Assembly (NCBI GenBank): GCA_029010495.1
Contig: JAQXKO010000017.1
Coordinates: 1-64,000 of the forward strand
DNA: 64,000 bases
Direction of reading: 5' to 3'
DNA from: Clostridiales bacterium
Lineage (GTDB): Bacteria; Bacillota; Clostridia; Lachnospirales; Lachnospiraceae
A program made the translations under genes and the position numbers. Of the stretch, positions 18,306-27,194 are shown piece after piece (position 1 is the stretch's first letter; each line of letters opens with the position of its first letter). A model generated the notes under the pieces. It searched no databases and was not told where the DNA came from. It saw only the letters and a list, made by a program, of their open reading frames with translations.

Positions 18306-19496
18306 TTATTTTACAAGTGCAACTGTTTCACGGCAAATGGCAAGCTCTTCATTTGTAGGAACAACAAGAGCTTTAACCTTAGAGTCAGGAGTAGAAATCA
18401 CTACCTCCTCACCTCTTACAGCATTCTTTTCATCATCAACTGTAAGTCCGAGGAAGCCGAGATAACTGCATATTTCCTTTCTGACAACTCCGTCATTTTC
18501 TCCGATACCTGCAGTAAATACAATTGCATCCACACCATTCATTGCAGCAACATAGCTTCCGACAACCTTTGCAGCCTTATAGCAGAAAACCTCACGAGCC
18601 AGTCTTGCACGATTATTTCCTTTCTTAATGCCTTCATCAATATCCCTGAAGTCAGATGTAAGACCGCTCATGCCCTGTACGCCTGATTTTTTGTTGAGAA
18701 CATTCATAATCTCGCTAATGGATAAGTTTTCCTTCTTTGCAATAAATTCCATGATTGCGGGGTCGATATCGCCTGAACGGGTACCCATTACAAGACCCTC
18801 AAGAGGAGTAAGTCCCATTGAAGTATCAACACTCTTACCATTCATAACAGCTGAAATAGAAGCGCCGTTTCCAAGATGACATACGATAACCTTTGAATTA
18901 TTCTTATCAAGTGAAAGAATATCGATAACTCTCTTGCTTACATAAGAATGACTTGTTCCATGGAAGCCATAACGACGCACCTTGTATTTCTCATAGTACT
19001 CATATGGAAGTCCATACATATAAGCCTTATCAGGCATTGTCTGATGGAATGCAGTATCAAATACAGCCACCTGAGGCACACCCGGCATAAGCTTTGTACA
19101 TGCATTGATACCTATGATATTGGCAGGATTATGAAGAGGAGCAAGATCATTGCACTCTTCAATTGCCTTAATAACCTCGTCATTAATAATGACCGACCTG
19201 TTGAAGGTTTCGCCGCCATGTACGACTCTGTGACCTACGGCATCTATTTCATCAAGTGAACCGATTACTCCGTATTCAGGATTTGAAATAGCTGCAAGAA
19301 CATTGCTTACCGCTACCTGATGATCAGGAAGTTTATCTTCAAAAATACGTTTTTCACCATTAGCAGGCTTATATACAAGACGTCCGTCAATACCGATTCT
19401 TTCACAAAGACCCGTTACAAGCGCTTCGCCGGATTCAGAATCGATTAACTGATATTTAAGTGAGCTGCTTCCGCAGTTAATTACTAAAACTTTCAT
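18306..19496 (-). CDS. ackA: Acetate kinase
   Basis: Converts acetyl phosphate and ADP to acetate and ATP, the energy-yielding last step of acetate fermentation. 396 aa. Motifs: VINCGSSSLKYQL at the N-terminus, RRYGFHGTSH near residue 175, VCHLGNGAS and GTRSGDID. GGAGG lies six bases before the ATG at 19496, which I prefer over a start four codons upstream. It follows pta by 29 bp in one operon. Confidence 0.98.
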   Translation of the reverse strand: MKVLVINCGSSSLKYQLIDSESGEALVTGLCERIGIDGRLVYKPANGEKRIFEDKLPDHQVAVSNVLAAISNPEYGVIGSLDEIDAVGHRVVHGGETFNRSVIINDEVIKAIEECNDLAPLHNPANIIGINACTKLMPGVPQVAVFDTAFHQTMPDKAYMYGLPYEYYEKYKVRRYGFHGTSHSYVSKRVIDILSLDKNNSKVIVCHLGNGASISAVMNGKSVDTSMGLTPLEGLVMGTRSGDIDPAIMEFIAKKENLSISEIMNVLNKKSGVQGMSGLTSDFRDIDEGIKKGNNRARLAREVFCYKAAKVVGSYVAAMNGVDAIVFTAGIGENDGVVRKEICSYLGFLGLTVDDEKNAVRGEEVVISTPDSKVKALVVPTNEELAICRETVALVK

Positions 19497-19525
19497 TGTT
19501 TCCTCCAAATAATATTGTGCGCCGG

Positions 19526-20524
19526 TTATTGTGCTCCGGCCTGAACAGCAGTAATAGCGATAACGCCTACGATATCCTCTGCACTACAGCCGCGGCTTAA
19601 ATCATTAACAGGCTTTGCGATACCCTGACAGATTGGGCCGTATGCCTCTGCCTTTGCAAGTCTCTGTACAAGCTTATAGCCTATATTACCTGCGTCAAGG
19701 TCAGGGAAAATAAGTACGTTTGCTAAACCGGCAACCTTTGAACCCGGAGCCTTGCTCTTACCTACAGACGGAACCATTGCTGCATCAGCCTGAAGCTCAT
19801 CATCAATCAGTAAATCAGGGCGGAGCTCTTTAGCAATCTTGCCGGCCTCGATAACCTTGTCAACATCAGGATGCTTTGCACTGCCCTTTGTTGAATGGCT
19901 CATAAGCGCCACCTTTGGCTCCTTCTCGACAAGAAGCTTAAAGGATTCTGCTGAAGAGATTGCAATTGCAGCAAGTTTTTCAGGGTCTGGGTTCTGTTCA
20001 AGACCGCTGTCGCCAAATACAAAAATACCGTTCTCGCCATATTCACAATCAGGCACAACCATCAGGAAAAAGGCTGATACAAGCTTTGTTCCCGGCTTTG
20101 TCTTTATAATCTGAAGTGATGGTCGCAGTGTATTGGCTGTTGAATGACATGCGCCCGATACGACACCGTCCGCATCACCTGATTTTACCATCATACATGC
20201 ATAATACATAAAATCAGTTGTAAGAAGCTTCTCAGCCTCCTCCTCTGTCATTCCCTTTGCTTTTCTAAGTTCATATAATCCGTTTACATATTCCGGAAGC
20301 TTATCGTCTGTAAGAGGGTTGATAACCCTGATTCCGGCAATATCAAGACCGTCAGCGTTTTCGCTTGCCATTTCATCTGTTGCCAGAACAATCACATCAG
20401 CAATTTCCTCTTTTGAAGCAGCAACAGCAGCTTCCCAGGTTCTTCTGTCCATACCCTCCGGAAGCACGATTGTCTTCTTGCAGGCTTTAGCTCTTGCTTT
20501 AATATTATCAATAAATGATGCCAT
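19526..20524 (-). CDS. pta: Phosphate acetyltransferase
   Basis: Exchanges CoA for phosphate on acetyl-CoA, feeding acetate kinase. 332 aa, the short (class I) form without the N-terminal regulatory domain. Family segments: KTIVLPEGMDRRTWEAA at the start, DGVVSGACHSTANTLRP near residue 125, FGDSGLEQNPDPE, and LMSHSTKGSA with KVIEAG. ATG with GGGAG about ten bases upstream. A good promoter at 20563-20591 drives pta-ackA. Confidence 0.98.
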   Translation of the reverse strand: MASFIDNIKARAKACKKTIVLPEGMDRRTWEAAVAASKEEIADVIVLATDEMASENADGLDIAGIRVINPLTDDKLPEYVNGLYELRKAKGMTEEEAEKLLTTDFMYYACMMVKSGDADGVVSGACHSTANTLRPSLQIIKTKPGTKLVSAFFLMVVPDCEYGENGIFVFGDSGLEQNPDPEKLAAIAISSAESFKLLVEKEPKVALMSHSTKGSAKHPDVDKVIEAGKIAKELRPDLLIDDELQADAAMVPSVGKSKAPGSKVAGLANVLIFPDLDAGNIGYKLVQRLAKAEAYGPICQGIAKPVNDLSRGCSAEDIVGVIAITAVQAGAQ

Positions 20525-20562
20525 GAGAATAATCTCCCTTTCTTGTGTATTTCCATCTGATA

Positions 20563-20591
20563 ATTATACTCCTAACACCTTAAGCTTGCAA
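20563..20591 (-). promoter_or_regulatory. Promoter of the pta-ackA operon
   Basis: Minus strand: TTGCAA (20586-20591), 17-bp spacer, TATAAT (20563-20568), 38 bp ahead of the pta ATG. Confidence 0.75.
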
Positions 20592-20732
20592 TACTTTTTA
20601 TTCAATAAAACGAATTATTGTCATTATTTCATCATATACTTCAATATACATCCGGTCATAAAGACGCATCGGATAACTCATATAATTATTCAGTCAACCC
20701 ATACAACACATTGACAGTAAAGCGAGGATAAT

Positions 20733-23318
20733 ATGGATTATTACAAAATGACGGTAAATGATATTCTAAATCATTTTGACACCAATATCAAAAAGGGCGT
20801 TTCACCCGAAAAAAGAAAGGCATATACGGACAAATACGGCTTCAACGTTCTGCCCGAGGAAAAAAGTCCCGGCTTTATCATCCGTTTTCTGTCACAATTC
20901 AGGGATTTTATGATTGTAATACTGTTAATATCAGCTTTTATTTCGGGATATATTTCTTATATGCAGAAGGAGAACGATTTTACAGAGCCCATAATTATAC
21001 TTGCGATTGTAATTATAAATGCTCTGTTCGGTTCCCTTCAGGAGCTTAAGGCAGAGAAATCCATAAAGGCATTAAAAAGCTGTCAGGCAAGACAATGTCA
21101 GGTCATGATAAACGGGTCCCGCATGATGCTTGATACAAGACTGCTGATTCCAGGCGATATTATATTTGTCGCCCCGGGTGATATCATCCCCGGTGATGCA
21201 AGACTGATTTCCGCTGCAGGACTGAATATCGACGAATCCTGTCTGACCGGAGAAAGCAAAAATATAATTAAGGACGAGAACAGGGTCTATAAACAGGATA
21301 CTCCGCTTTTTGAAAGACGTAATATGATTTATTCCTCAACACTTGTTACCTCCGGCTTCGGATGCGCCATTGTAACCGCCACGGGCAAAGATACAGAGGT
21401 CGGTCACATTGCCTCAATGCTCAGAAGGGAAGCCGCACCGCCCTCTCCCCTTTTTTTAAGAGTCAAAAAGCTGAGCAAGGTTTTGGGAAGCTGTTGTCTG
21501 GGAATATGCTTTATCGTATTTATTCTGGGCTTATTTAATCATACCGGACCTCTCGAAATGTTTGTCACAAGCCTCAGCCTTGCCGTAGCCGCCATTCCCG
21601 AGGGACTTCCCGCAGCCACGACAATCATGCTTAGCATCGGCGTCACAAGACTAGCCAAAGAAAGAGCCATATTAAAGAATCTTTCCGGTGTGGAAACACT
21701 CGGAAAAATTACTGTTATCTGCAGCGATAAAACAGGAACGATAACAAAAAACAATATGACTGTCGTCGGCTTTGAAACAGATTGCAAATATCACGAAGCA
21801 GACAGGGAAGCATACAAAAACGAATCATACAAAACATTATTATCCAATGCATTACTGTGTTCTTCCGCCGAAGACAACAACGGTAACGCCACCGAAAAAG
21901 CAATATATGCCGCATACCATTCTGCCTTCGGCAATTGGGCCTGCAACGCTGACAGAAAATATGAAATACCCTTCAACTCAAACCGCAAGACAATGGTAAC
22001 TCTTTATCAAAATAAAAACACAATAAATATCTATGTCAAGGGCGCCTTTGATAAGATAATCAGCAGAACGTCACTTAGTCTGGATGACAGGCACTCTTTG
22101 GAACAAATACATAATTCCGTCTGCGGGCAGGGCTTGCGTGTTATTGCCGTAGCCTCACGTTCCGTTGATACTCCGGAATTTACAGAGCTTATCGGATACG
22201 GACCGGACATGATAAAAAGCGTTCCGGCAGGGGTAATATACGAAAAGCTTGTTAACAGCCTTGATTACAACGGCTTTATATCGATTACGGATCCTCCCCG
22301 CGAAGAGGTATATGATGCCATAAAAATTGCCAAAAATGCCGGCATAAAAACAACCATGATTACAGGCGACCACCTTGTTACCGCAAAGGCAATAGGAAAG
22401 ATGGTTGGAATTCCTGCAGAAAAATGCATAACGGGAAATGATTTGTCAAACATGAGCATTGACGTTCTTCGTGAGAAAATAAAGGACTGCAGTATTTTCG
22501 CCAGAGTAACTCCCGAAGATAAGCTCAAGCTGATAAAAGCTTATCAGGAAAACGGCGAACGTGTTGTCATGACAGGCGACGGGATTAACGACGCTCCTGC
22601 GCTTAAAGCAGCCGACATCGGAGCTGCGATGGGTAAATCCGGAACGGATGTTGCCAGGGAAAGCTCTGATTTGATACTTACCGACGATAATTACAATACA
22701 ATTATCAATGCCATCAAGGGCGGCAGGGGTATATTCGAAAACATAAAGAAATCTTTACACTTCCTCCTATCATGCAACAGCGGAGAAATCTTCACAGTAT
22801 TGTTACCATTACTGTTTAGCCTTGCCACACCGCTTGCCGCCACACAACTTCTTGCCATAAACCTGATAACCGATTCTCTTCCGGCAATCGCTCTGGGCAT
22901 GGAAACGTGCGGTGCGGAAGTTATGAACAGTTCATGGATAAAAAATAACGAAAAAACCTTTTCACCGCTTAAAATATTCACGATTGTCTTTGAAGGTATG
23001 CTGATTGCCTCTCTCTCACTTATCGGATACCTCTGCTACGGAAGCACAGGCTGCTTTACGGTCCTCGGACTTACGGAAATATTCCACTCATTCAATCTTC
23101 GCGATGAAAAGTCCATCTTTAAAAGGAAGACAATAAACCCATATATATTGGGTTCGGGAATATTATGCACATCCCTGCTTTTAGGGGCAATATATATCAA
23201 AGGGATGCGAAAAGCCTTCTCTCTGACACTACTGTCGCCGGCTGCCCTTGCTACACTTTTTGCAATCAGCTCCGTAATAATAATCGTCAAAGAAATAGAA
23301 AAGAAGCTCTTTGCCTAA
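20733..23318 (+). CDS. P2A-type calcium-transporting ATPase
   Basis: An 861-aa P-type ATPase that should pump Ca2+ out of the cell. Cation ATPase N-domain first, then actuator LTGES, phosphorylation site CSDKTGT near residue 332, TGD (MITGDH), and hinge MTGDGINDAPALKAAD. Calcium-site residues of SERCA-type pumps are kept: PEGLP in M4, NSGE in M5 (Asn and Glu) and NLITDSLPA in M6 (Asn, Thr, Asp), so both sites I and II look intact. No N-terminal heavy-metal domain and no CPC motif, arguing against copper or zinc. GAGG precedes the ATG. Divergent from pta. Confidence 0.93.
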   Translation: MDYYKMTVNDILNHFDTNIKKGVSPEKRKAYTDKYGFNVLPEEKSPGFIIRFLSQFRDFMIVILLISAFISGYISYMQKENDFTEPIIILAIVIINALFGSLQELKAEKSIKALKSCQARQCQVMINGSRMMLDTRLLIPGDIIFVAPGDIIPGDARLISAAGLNIDESCLTGESKNIIKDENRVYKQDTPLFERRNMIYSSTLVTSGFGCAIVTATGKDTEVGHIASMLRREAAPPSPLFLRVKKLSKVLGSCCLGICFIVFILGLFNHTGPLEMFVTSLSLAVAAIPEGLPAATTIMLSIGVTRLAKERAILKNLSGVETLGKITVICSDKTGTITKNNMTVVGFETDCKYHEADREAYKNESYKTLLSNALLCSSAEDNNGNATEKAIYAAYHSAFGNWACNADRKYEIPFNSNRKTMVTLYQNKNTINIYVKGAFDKIISRTSLSLDDRHSLEQIHNSVCGQGLRVIAVASRSVDTPEFTELIGYGPDMIKSVPAGVIYEKLVNSLDYNGFISITDPPREEVYDAIKIAKNAGIKTTMITGDHLVTAKAIGKMVGIPAEKCITGNDLSNMSIDVLREKIKDCSIFARVTPEDKLKLIKAYQENGERVVMTGDGINDAPALKAADIGAAMGKSGTDVARESSDLILTDDNYNTIINAIKGGRGIFENIKKSLHFLLSCNSGEIFTVLLPLLFSLATPLAATQLLAINLITDSLPAIALGMETCGAEVMNSSWIKNNEKTFSPLKIFTIVFEGMLIASLSLIGYLCYGSTGCFTVLGLTEIFHSFNLRDEKSIFKRKTINPYILGSGILCTSLLLGAIYIKGMRKAFSLTLLSPAALATLFAISSVIIIVKEIEKKLFA

Positions 23319-23337
23319 GCAGGAGCTTCTTATTATT
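23301..23337 (+). terminator. Terminator overlapping the end of the calcium ATPase gene
   Basis: AAGAAGCTC (23301-23309) pairs with GAGCTTCTT (23323-23331), followed by ATTATTTG. The left arm is inside the coding sequence (the last codons, stop at 23316-23318), so terminator and C-terminus constrain each other. Confidence 0.7.
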
Positions 23338-23439
23338 TGTAATTAATTTTTAAACACTTATGTCTTAATATTCCGTGAACAATACATAACATTAATCTGA
23401 AAACTTATATCGTAATAATCAGGACAAAAATTAACAGAG

Positions 23440-24291
23440 CTATCTGAAAAACCAGACATTTTTAATCTGCTCACCATTCGGGTGAAGCTTCTGAATGCTT
23501 TCACTCCAGTAATTAAAACCCGTCCACGGCTTCTGTGCTCCGTTTTGAAGCAGATACTTTGCAGCCTTATTTTGTGCCGGGTATTTATTTACCCCTGTAT
23601 TATAATTATTAACCGCTCTCTTTAATGAACCGTTTGAATATACACCAAACTGTCCAGGAGCCGTAATAACCTGCTTCATGGTCTTACCGCTTTTACATCT
23701 GTTAAGCACAACACTGCCGGTAGCAATCATCGAATCCCAGTCGATGTGTGCCTCCGTAGCAATTAAACAGGTGAGAAGCACCTCATCGCTGATATTATCA
23801 AGATAGCTTCCGCCCGATACATTTGCCGGCTTCTTTGTAGGTGTCGGTGTAGGTGTATTGGTAGGTGTAGGTGTATTAGTCGGCGTAGGTGTAGGAGTAG
23901 CAGTTATCTGCATATGCTCATCCTCCTCCTCTTTGTCATGGTTAGGAAGAGCTCCTGCGTATTTATTGTCGTCGACAAATCCCAAATCAGTAACAGCCGG
24001 AGGAACAATTGCCGGTGTGACCGCAGGTGCAGGCCGGGATGCGTTCGTGATGGTTATATAGTCCATCATCTCAAATCCGGTAGCCTCATGAACATTTAGA
24101 GAAATTGATATCTGAGTAGTAATGTCAGGTATCTCGGTAACAACACCCGTAACTTCCGCTGTCTGCGTCGGTTTAATATACCTCTTAACCTCGGGTTCAG
24201 CCTTTACCCCATGAACAATTGCCGCAATGCCAATCACAAGCATTACAAATAATGTTCCAAGCATTACCCTTGTCTTTATTGAGTCAATCAT
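23440..24291 (-). CDS. SleB/CwlJ-type cell wall hydrolase with Thr-Pro linker
   Basis: A 283-aa membrane-anchored hydrolase. One N-terminal helix (about residues 9-27, RVMLGTLFVMLVIGIAAIV), an extracellular spacer including a TPTPTPTNTPTPTNTPTPTP tract near residues 130-155, and a C-terminal SleB/CwlJ hydrolase_2 domain: LLTCLIATEAHIDWD holds the catalytic Glu and APGQFGVYSNG the substrate loop. The family hydrolyses cortex or vegetative peptidoglycan. The frame opens with TTG at 24306, but AAGGA stands five bases before the ATG at 24291, so that start is preferred. No germination genes adjoin it, so the role may be in growth rather than spores. Confidence 0.88.
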   Translation of the reverse strand: MIDSIKTRVMLGTLFVMLVIGIAAIVHGVKAEPEVKRYIKPTQTAEVTGVVTEIPDITTQISISLNVHEATGFEMMDYITITNASRPAPAVTPAIVPPAVTDLGFVDDNKYAGALPNHDKEEEDEHMQITATPTPTPTNTPTPTNTPTPTPTKKPANVSGGSYLDNISDEVLLTCLIATEAHIDWDSMIATGSVVLNRCKSGKTMKQVITAPGQFGVYSNGSLKRAVNNYNTGVNKYPAQNKAAKYLLQNGAQKPWTGFNYWSESIQKLHPNGEQIKNVWFFR

Positions 24292-24500
24292 ATCTTTCCT
24301 TATCAAACAAATCTACCTTGTGACCACAAACTGAAGCACAAAGTCGCATACACAAATCTGATTTTGACATTCCAACGGTCAAAATTGTTACGAAATTATT
24401 ACATACATAATATCATATTTTTCCAATCAAGTCAACCACACCATATTGTGGTTGCCGGAAGTTGTCGGACAAATACTTCCCATTTTCTCTTTTGTATAAC

Positions 24501-24525
24501 AAAAAAGGCACCCTTACCGGGTGCC
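24501..24525 (-). terminator. Terminator of the Lys/Ala-rich protein gene
   Basis: Minus strand: GGCACCC and GGGTGCC (24507-24513 and 24519-24525) form a perfect 7-bp GC-rich stem with a five-base loop, followed by six T. Confidence 0.92.
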
Positions 24526-24549
24526 CTGATAATCATAAGCTTCAATTTA

Positions 24550-24918
24550 TTAGAACTCAATCTTACCGTTATTGTTGTCATCAACGAAATAATAAGCAGC
24601 ATTCTCTTCAGGCTTAACATAAACCTTAACCTCATCTACAGCGCCTGCCTTCTTAGCAGCTGCTGAGATAATCTTGTTAAGATCAACTTCCTTACCTGCG
24701 AACTGAACATATACGCTTGCCTTTGGAGCAGCTTTCTTTTCAGCAGTCTTCTTTACAGGAGCCTTCTTAGCTTCCTTCTTTGGCTCTTCAACCTTAACTT
24801 CTTCTGCTTTCTTTGGTGCACAAGCCTTTGCTGCGCAAACCTTCTTTGCAGGAGCTGCCTTTGGAGCTTCAACCTTTACTTCTTCTGCCTTTACTTCTGT
24901 AACCTTCTTTGTTGCCAT
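24550..24918 (-). CDS. Lys/Ala/Glu-rich small protein (DUF6465-like)
   Basis: A 122-aa protein. The first 75 residues are low complexity (repeats of the KAEEVKVEAPKAAPAKK kind) resembling histone-H1-like or linker sequences. The last 45 residues form a compact domain (VYVQFAGKEVDLNKIISAA, then AYYFVDDNNNGKIEF) that I associate with the family annotated as DUF6465 in Lachnospiraceae, function unknown. AGGAGG seven bases before the ATG at 24918 decides the start; the frame extends further but without support. Strong RBS and terminator suggest high, independent expression. DNA or ribosome association is possible but unproven. Confidence 0.75.
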   Translation of the reverse strand: MATKKVTEVKAEEVKVEAPKAAPAKKVCAAKACAPKKAEEVKVEEPKKEAKKAPVKKTAEKKAAPKASVYVQFAGKEVDLNKIISAAAKKAGAVDEVKVYVKPEENAAYYFVDDNNNGKIEF

Positions 24919-25162
24919 AATAATCCTCCTACTCTCGTTGGACAAATCTTTTGATATATAAACCTAATGTCCACTCAATCTGATATTAATAAATAAGCAT
25001 CGCTTATATGCTAATAATAAAATAATTTTGTAACTTTTTCAATAGAAAGATAGTTTTTCTACTTATTGAACAAAAACCAATTTGTCTGACTATTCAAATG
25101 ATATCGTTTTGCACAATTTCATTAATCATCAGATAAATAATTTGTTAAAAACACACAATTCA

Positions 25163-26983
25163 CTATTTCTTTCTGTAATTATAATATACCTTGCCCGCAA
25201 CCTGTCCTCCGCGGATTTTTGCAAGTTCACTTACAGTTACGCATTTATACCCCTGTTCCTGGAGTGATGTGATAATGGTCTCGGCAGCACTTGTAGTAGA
25301 CTCATATAAATCGTGCATAAGAATTATATCACCGTCTTTTACCTTGGATAAGACATTTTTAATCGTCTGCTCCTTATCCCTTGTCTTCCAGTCGATAGTA
25401 TCAAGGCTCCACATATAACACGGCTTGTTAACGATTGAAGCCGTACTACTGTCAATATATCCGCCCGGCGGTCTGAAAACAGGACAGTTCTTGCCTATTA
25501 TCTTATTAACGGCTTCATCAGTTGAATTTATCTGGTATTTTATATCATCCTTTGAAATCCTGGTAAGGTAAGCATGTTCATATGTATGACTGCCTATTTC
25601 ACAGCCGAGGGCATCTGCTCTTTTAATCGTCTCGGCATATGTACCGGCCCTGTTTCCGACAATAAAAAATGTACATTTTGCCCCGGTCTTTTCCAATACG
25701 TCAAGAAGCTTAGGAGTATGAATCGAAGGACCGTCATCATATGTTAACGCAACATATTTGTAGTAAAGAATCTTTTTTTCAACGAGATAACCGTCACTGT
25801 CAAATTTGCACAGGAAATTATCAAATGTCTTCTCGCCCTTAAAGAGTCTGCCGTCTTCTCCGGCGTAGCAGTCCCTGTCGCCATCCTTTATCCAGCCGGT
25901 TATCATTGAACCGTCTTCTTCAAAGAAGTATGTATCGCCGGCTATAGCTGCCTTACCCGTCTGAAGTTTGCCTTCCACTCCTGTCACATATAATGTTTTA
26001 TTGCCATATTTTACGAAGCCCTTTTCGCCCACTGCACCCGTACTACTAAAGTAGTACAAGTTATTTTCAATATTTTTGACGGTATTCATGCATATCGAGC
26101 CGTCTTCCAGCGCATATCCTCTCTTACCGTCTGACAGCACAATCCATCCGGTCTGTATATCGTAATCATTTCCGAATTTATATGTCTTGCCGTCAATTAT
26201 TTCATAGCAGTTTCTTATAAGAGCTCCGTCTTCGCGTGCATAATAAAGCTTACCGTCTATAGTCATAAAGCCCTTCATCATGGCGCCGTTTTCATCAAAT
26301 CCGTAAAACTTATCATCAACCTTGCATTTGCCCACGGCAAGCTTATGAGTTTTATACAGGTAATATCTTTTTCCTTCATAATCAAAGAAACCGTATTGAC
26401 TTCGCCCGTCTTCTCCGAAAAGGTATATCTTTCCGTCAGGCATTTTCTTTAATCCGATAAACAGAGAGCCGTCAGGATTTGTAAAATACTCATCCTCGCC
26501 TTTTCTGATTAATCCGTTTGTAAGCCTTCCGTCATCATCAAACAGATATGCTTCGCCGTTAATTTCAACCTTACCCGTCTGCATGTATCCTTCTGCATCA
26601 AAATAATAATTTGCACCTTCTATTTCCTTATATCCCGTAATCATGACTCCATTTAACTTGTCATAATATCTTTTCTGATTGCCGAATTCCACAAAGCCCG
26701 TAATCATGACTCCTTTATCGGAAAAGAAGTAGCTTTTTCCGTCAATGTCCTGCAACCCGGTTACAAGTCTTCCGTCATTACCGGCATAATATACTCCGTT
26801 CTTTCTTTCAATCCACTGATTGGTCATAACCCTGCCATTGTTGAAATAGTATGTCTCTCCGTTCTTTTTGTAAAAGCCCGTCCGCTTTGTATACATAACA
26901 ATTCCGCCTATGGTAAGAATTGAAACAATGACAGACAGCGTAATTATTATTGCTTTTTTATGTCGTAATAATTTTTCAATCAT
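25163..26983 (-). CDS. Polysaccharide deacetylase with cell-wall-binding repeats
   Basis: A 606-aa exported enzyme. An N-terminal membrane helix (residues 12-31) is followed by about 18 tandem aromatic repeats of roughly 20 residues (pattern GxxYYFxxDGxMxTGW, residues 32-400) of the choline/glucan-binding CW_binding type, then a NodB deacetylase domain (about 404-606). Catalytic motifs: ALTYDDGPS (Asp-Asp), SHTYEHAY (two metal His), RPPGGYID, and LMHDLY. It should deacetylate peptidoglycan N-acetylglucosamine or another wall glycan while bound through its repeats. GAGGTGAG precedes the ATG. No operon partners. Confidence 0.93.
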   Translation of the reverse strand: MIEKLLRHKKAIIITLSVIVSILTIGGIVMYTKRTGFYKKNGETYYFNNGRVMTNQWIERKNGVYYAGNDGRLVTGLQDIDGKSYFFSDKGVMITGFVEFGNQKRYYDKLNGVMITGYKEIEGANYYFDAEGYMQTGKVEINGEAYLFDDDGRLTNGLIRKGEDEYFTNPDGSLFIGLKKMPDGKIYLFGEDGRSQYGFFDYEGKRYYLYKTHKLAVGKCKVDDKFYGFDENGAMMKGFMTIDGKLYYAREDGALIRNCYEIIDGKTYKFGNDYDIQTGWIVLSDGKRGYALEDGSICMNTVKNIENNLYYFSSTGAVGEKGFVKYGNKTLYVTGVEGKLQTGKAAIAGDTYFFEEDGSMITGWIKDGDRDCYAGEDGRLFKGEKTFDNFLCKFDSDGYLVEKKILYYKYVALTYDDGPSIHTPKLLDVLEKTGAKCTFFIVGNRAGTYAETIKRADALGCEIGSHTYEHAYLTRISKDDIKYQINSTDEAVNKIIGKNCPVFRPPGGYIDSSTASIVNKPCYMWSLDTIDWKTRDKEQTIKNVLSKVKDGDIILMHDLYESTTSAAETIITSLQEQGYKCVTVSELAKIRGGQVAGKVYYNYRKK

Positions 26984-27096
26984 TATCTCACCTCTGGTAA
27001 AATCCTTAATTATCTGTTTATGCCGAAGTATCCGTCAAATGCAGTACAAAATTAACGGATACCGGCCGTTATACACATGTCTCTGTATTACCCATA

Positions 27097-27105
27097 AATA
27101 TAACA
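27097..27105 (-). promoter_or_regulatory. Extended -10 element ahead of the repeat-bearing deacetylase
   Basis: Minus strand TGTTATATT, 113 bp before the ATG at 26983. No convincing -35. One of four copies of this nonamer in intergenic DNA of the window. Confidence 0.3.
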
Positions 27106-27150
27106 CATATTTGTTACAATATATTTAAACAAACATTAATTAATTATTAA

Positions 27151-27181
27151 ATAGAAAAGGCGTGTATATCAAATACACGCC
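27151..27181 (-). terminator. Terminator of the hydrolase-glpK transcript
   Basis: GGCGTGTAT (27159-27167) pairs perfectly with ATACACGCC (27173-27181); on the minus strand TTTTCTATTT follows. It lies just past the glpK stop. Confidence 0.88.
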
Positions 27182-27194
27182 CCAAAAAAATAAT

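Noticed and set aside
23858..24099. Plus-strand frames opposite the Thr-Pro linker of the SleB-type hydrolase
   Set aside because: Valine-glycine-rich shadow frames of the repetitive TPTP coding; no ribosome binding site.
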